Position numbers and translations under genes: made by a program. This document shows positions 63,695 through 64,000 of a DNA stretch of 64,000 nt, in pieces. The notes beneath the pieces were generated by a model. That model was not told where the DNA came from, did no database searches, and was given only the letters and a program-made list of their open reading frames with translations. The stretch is from positions 124,001 to 188,000 of the forward strand of contig JAWZYV010013004.1 of NCBI GenBank assembly GCA_038373885.1, read 5' to 3'. The stretch comes from Cheiracanthium punctorium (Eukaryota; Arthropoda; Arachnida; Araneae; Cheiracanthiidae). Positions within the stretch are counted from its first letter, which is position 1, and every line of letters begins with the position of its first letter.

Positions 63695-64000
63695 TGCTAG
63701 TTTTAGCATCGAAATTGCTAGTACCAGAACACTCTAGAATATTCAAATAATTTGTTCTTTTTCACTTGTTAAAATAACTTGAATTTGTTTCAGGTAAAAT
63801 GGTTCGCAGACGATAATTGCTCGAGATTCAGTTTTCCTGCTGATATGGCAACAGACGATAAACATTAAATTTTAATAGAGTTGAAATTCAGAAGTTCTCA
63901 TTAGTTAGTAAAGGACAGATATATATTTTTTCACATTTTCGCCACCCACAACCACCCACCGCGACCAAACTCCCTTAATTTCACCGTGAGAGCAAGGGGT
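63695..64000. other. Unclassified sequence
   Basis: No repeat or coding signal recognised up to the window end. Confidence 0.45.

Overview
The window looks like nuclear, intergenic DNA from an invertebrate, most likely an arthropod. It is AT-rich, has no operons or prokaryotic signals, and is packed with transposable elements: at least seven small or nested hAT elements with 8-bp target-site duplications (TSDs), Tc1/mariner and piggyBac relatives, a Ty3/gypsy element, a Jockey-like LINE tail, tRNA- and 5S-derived SINEs, microsatellites and a long tandem array. The arthropod assignment is inference from element families, not from a host gene. I cannot name a host gene with confidence; four minus-strand open segments with plausible splice sites in the first 12.3 kb are candidate exons only.

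Layout. 1-12.2 kb is relatively element-poor (a duplicated dispersed repeat, small MITEs, two tRNA-SINEs, the candidate exons). 12.2-15.1 kb holds three copies of one terminal-inverted-repeat (TIR) element, one inverted relative to a duplicated flank. 15.3-20.2 kb is a mosaic of repeat copies whose paralogous empty sites prove several insertions, plus a LINE 3' end with a 250-bp tandem duplication. 20.6-22.0 kb is a nearly intact Tc1/mariner-superfamily transposase with D-D-82-E spacing, broken by one frameshift. 24.6-30.8 kb is a hAT element whose transposase gene was split by a second hAT element. 31-42.5 kb is a mosaic with a large imperfect palindrome, two tRNA-SINE families, a vertebrate-like hAT MITE and a family of tRNA-Ser(UGA)-like sequences interrupted by a 150-200 nt segment at the canonical tRNA intron position. 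37.8-39.2 kb and 53.8-55.3 kb are two copies of a 1.47-kb TIR element carrying a tRNA-Arg-like sequence. 43.95-49.66 kb is a multi-level nest: a hAT element inside a tRNA-like repeat, a second hAT inside the first, and within that a Tc1 transposase pseudogene (itself holding a 5S-derived SINE), a piggyBac MITE and a further SINE. 50.0-55.3 kb is a Ty3/gypsy element with both LTRs, a large gag-protease deletion, a frameshifted pol, and the second 1.47-kb TIR element inside its 3' LTR. 56.3-59.3 kb is bounded by long inverted repeats built from a 14-bp motif. 61.2-63.7 kb is an array of about 148-bp repeats containing a MITE.

How the parts relate. Nothing here forms a pathway; the story is the order of insertions, which many direct TSDs and empty paralogous sites let one read. 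The most unusual signal is the tRNA-Ser-like family: exon halves fit a class II tRNA, the interruption lies exactly after nucleotide 37, and two copies show paired substitutions in a 10-bp stem at the intron ends.
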